The notes below the pieces were generated by a model. The model searched no databases. It worked only from the letters and a program-made list of their open reading frames with translations, and had not been told where the DNA came from. From contig JAQIBW010000117.1 in assembly GCA_027858865.1 (NCBI GenBank), positions 1-8,411 of the forward strand: a DNA stretch of 8,411 bases, written 5' to 3'. Source of the stretch: Sulfurimonas sp. Its GTDB lineage: Bacteria > Campylobacterota > Campylobacteria > Campylobacterales > Sulfurimonadaceae. Made by a program: the position numbers and the translations under genes. This document shows, piece after piece, positions 7,440-8,411 of this stretch. Numbering within the stretch: the stretch's first letter is position 1; each line of letters opens with the position of its first letter.

Positions 7440-7606
7440 AATTTGTAAATTCATTATTAAATTTTTATAAATTTAATCTCTTTTTAAACATACTTAGTCT
7501 ATTTAGAGACAAAGTCATGTATTTTACTATTTAAAGGTTTAAAGAAGCATAATATAAGTAAAATATTTAGAATAAATTTTAAATATGTGTATAAAAGAAG
7601 CAAAAA
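7435..7606. promoter_or_regulatory. Divergent gltB / recO promoter region
   Basis: This very AT-rich gap of about 170 bp separates divergently transcribed gltB and recO and must hold both promoters. For gltB the best -10 is TATAAA (7469-7464, minus strand). For recO, CATAAT (7548-7553) or the overlapping TATAAG (7553-7558) would give a leader of roughly 40 nt; TATAAA at 7590-7595 is too close to the start to leave a ribosome site. The recO ribosome site is weak (AGAAG, 7596-7600, 6 nt before the ATG). A 7-bp inverted repeat, ATATTTA/TAAATAT (7563-7569 and 7580-7586), sits ahead of recO. No sigma-54 type TGGCAC-N5-TTGC element was seen. Confidence 0.45.
7456..7477. repeat. 9-bp A/T-only inverted repeat at the gltB promoter
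   Basis: ATTAAATTT (7456-7464) and AAATTTAAT (7469-7477) are exact reverse complements around a 4-nt spacer TTAT. The centre is about 38 bp upstream of the gltB ATG. A possible minus-strand -10, TATAAA (7469-7464), lies inside it, so a protein bound here would block the promoter. The arms contain only A and T in a very AT-rich stretch, so chance occurrence is quite possible. Confidence 0.5.
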
Positions 7607-8227
7607 ATGCAGGGTTACATCATTAATCTTAACAAAGTCAAAGATGAAGATTTAATAGTTACAATAATATCAAAGGGCAGCTTAGAGACTCTTTATAGGT
7701 TCTATGGAGCAAGACACGGTGTTATAAACCTTGGTTTCAAAATAGACTATGAGATAGAAGATAGTGCAAAATCTACAATCGGAAGATTAAAAGATGTAGT
7801 GCATATTGGTTTTAAATGGATCAACGACTACAAGCATCTAAAACTTTGGCAAGACTTCACCGCTCTCTTTCACAAACACCTTATAGATGCCCAAGAGTTA
7901 GATGACTTTTACTTTGATATTTTAGATTATGCATCTGAGCAATGGAATAAGCAAAATCCAAAAAGAGTGGCAATAGAGTCATATGCAAAACTCTTGGAGA
8001 ATGAAGGAAGACTTCACTCGCAACTAAACTGTTTTCTATGCTCTGCTATGATAGAAGAGGATAAAATATCTCTTGTAAGATCATTTTTACCGACACACAA
8101 AGCTTGTTCTCATACTCTTGGCATAAACAAAGAAGCCCTAATAGAGCTCTTTGAAAACAAATCATCTATATTTTTAAATGACAAAGAAGTTGATAGACTT
8201 TGGTATGTTTTGCTTGAAGGCTTATAG
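7607..8227 (+). CDS. recO: RecO-like recombination mediator (divergent epsilonproteobacterial type)
   Basis: RecO works with RecR to displace SSB and load RecA on single-stranded DNA in recombinational repair. The 206-residue protein fits a small RecO. Its N-terminal 70 residues are beta-rich, starting M-Q-G-Y-I-I-N-L-N-K-V-K-D-E-D-L-I-V-T-I, which resembles the RecO OB-fold opening (a strand, a short acidic turn, then a second strand). The rest is mainly helical. A C-F-L-C pair (C142, C145) and H-K-A-C-S-H (H164, C167, H169) resemble the zinc-knuckle position of RecO. Epsilonproteobacterial RecO proteins are known to be remote from the classical family; I recall that the H. pylori one is HP0951, next to accD (HP0950), which matches this neighbourhood. 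It is the only plus-strand gene in the window, and its stop is 4 bp from the stop of the opposing methyltransferase gene. Identity rests on fold-like features and synteny rather than strong motifs. Confidence 0.72.
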   Translation: MQGYIINLNKVKDEDLIVTIISKGSLETLYRFYGARHGVINLGFKIDYEIEDSAKSTIGRLKDVVHIGFKWINDYKHLKLWQDFTALFHKHLIDAQELDDFYFDILDYASEQWNKQNPKRVAIESYAKLLENEGRLHSQLNCFLCSAMIEEDKISLVRSFLPTHKACSHTLGINKEALIELFENKSSIFLNDKEVDRLWYVLLEGL

Positions 8228-8243
8228 AAGACTACCTTTTTTT
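8217..8243 (+). terminator. Possible bulged terminator of recO
   Basis: AAGG (8217-8220) and TAG (8225-8227) can pair with CTACCTT (8232-8238), leaving a 4-nt bulge CTTA and an AAGA loop. Seven T residues (8237-8243) overlap and follow the stem. It lies across the stop codons of both convergent genes. The bulge makes it weak. Confidence 0.3.
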
Positions 8244-8411
8244 AGCAACTATAGAAGCGACTTTAACTCTCTCTCCTTTAAGGTTTGTATCAATACGCTC
8301 TTCGTAGTAGATAACATCTAAACCTATAAAAGAGTGAAGAAGCTCATTTTTACGTAAAAGATAGTCCAAATTCATAGTTGGGATTTTAAAATCACCGTGA
8401 GCCAATAATAA
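8232..8411 (-). CDS. Probable class I SAM-dependent methyltransferase (C-terminal 59 codons)
   Basis: The minus strand is open from the right edge to a TAG at 8234-8232 and encodes 59 residues, beginning L-L-L-A-H-G-D-F and ending V-A-S-I-V-A-K-K-R. The pattern of an N-L-D-Y-L-L segment, a short helix, then V-I-Y-Y-E-E-R followed by K-G-E-R-V-K-V-A-S-I-V-A-K-K matches the last two strands (beta-6 and beta-7) of small TehB/UbiE-like class I methyltransferases, where the final strand commonly ends in I-A-K-K. The SAM-binding glycine motif lies beyond the window, so the substrate cannot be inferred. The gene is convergent with recO, with 4 bp between their stop codons. Coding nature is supported by the uninterrupted frame, local codon use and the natural C-terminus. 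Confidence 0.6.
   Translation of the reverse strand, partial: LLLAHGDFKIPTMNLDYLLRKNELLHSFIGLDVIYYEERIDTNLKGERVKVASIVAKKR

Noticed and set aside
7435..7606. A sigma-54 promoter or an FNR-type site controlling gltBD
   Set aside because: No GG-N10-GC core or TTGAT-N4-ATCAA site was seen on either strand of the gap.
7607..8411. A mobile element or horizontally acquired segment at the right end
   Set aside because: Base composition and codon use match the rest of the window, and there are no terminal repeats, integrase or transposase fragments.

Overview
The window looks like chromosomal housekeeping DNA from an AT-rich member of the Campylobacterota (Epsilonproteobacteria), probably a free-living Sulfurimonas/Sulfuricurvum-type organism. 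This rests on strongly A/T-biased third codon positions, the divergent epsilonproteobacterial form of RecO, and an accD/rlmH/recO neighbourhood that, from memory, resembles the HP0949-HP0951 region of Helicobacter pylori. No search was run, so the genus is an inference.

Layout, left to right. Positions 1-1454, minus strand: a tightly overlapped cluster transcribed accD > thiE-like > rlmH. Only the first 15 codons of rlmH are inside the window. Positions 1455-1600: a short intergenic region holding a perfect 12-bp inverted repeat in the probable accD control region and a possible terminator for the operon upstream. Positions 1601-7428, minus strand: the gltB-gltD operon for both subunits of NADPH-type glutamate synthase (GOGAT), with 2 bp between the genes. 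Positions 7429-7606: a divergent, very AT-rich intergenic region with a 9-bp A/T-only inverted repeat over the likely gltB promoter. Positions 7607-8227, plus strand: a RecO-like recombination mediator. Positions 8232-8411, minus strand: the C-terminal end of a probable SAM-dependent methyltransferase, convergent with recO and separated from it by 4 bp.

How the genes work together: GltB and GltD form one enzyme that turns glutamine plus 2-oxoglutarate into two glutamates and is the main nitrogen-assimilation product here. AccD is one half of the carboxyltransferase of acetyl-CoA carboxylase (fatty acid synthesis). The ThiE-like protein belongs to thiamine synthesis, RlmH modifies 23S rRNA, and RecO loads RecA. 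Apart from gltBD these are unrelated core functions that share transcripts.

I found no mobile element, CRISPR array, tRNA, rRNA, toxin-antitoxin pair or defence gene, and no convincing new biological system. The points most worth a second look are the two promoter-proximal inverted repeats, the start-codon corrections (TTG for accD, ATG at 7428 for gltB, GTG for rlmH), the short ThiE-like protein, and the divergent RecO.
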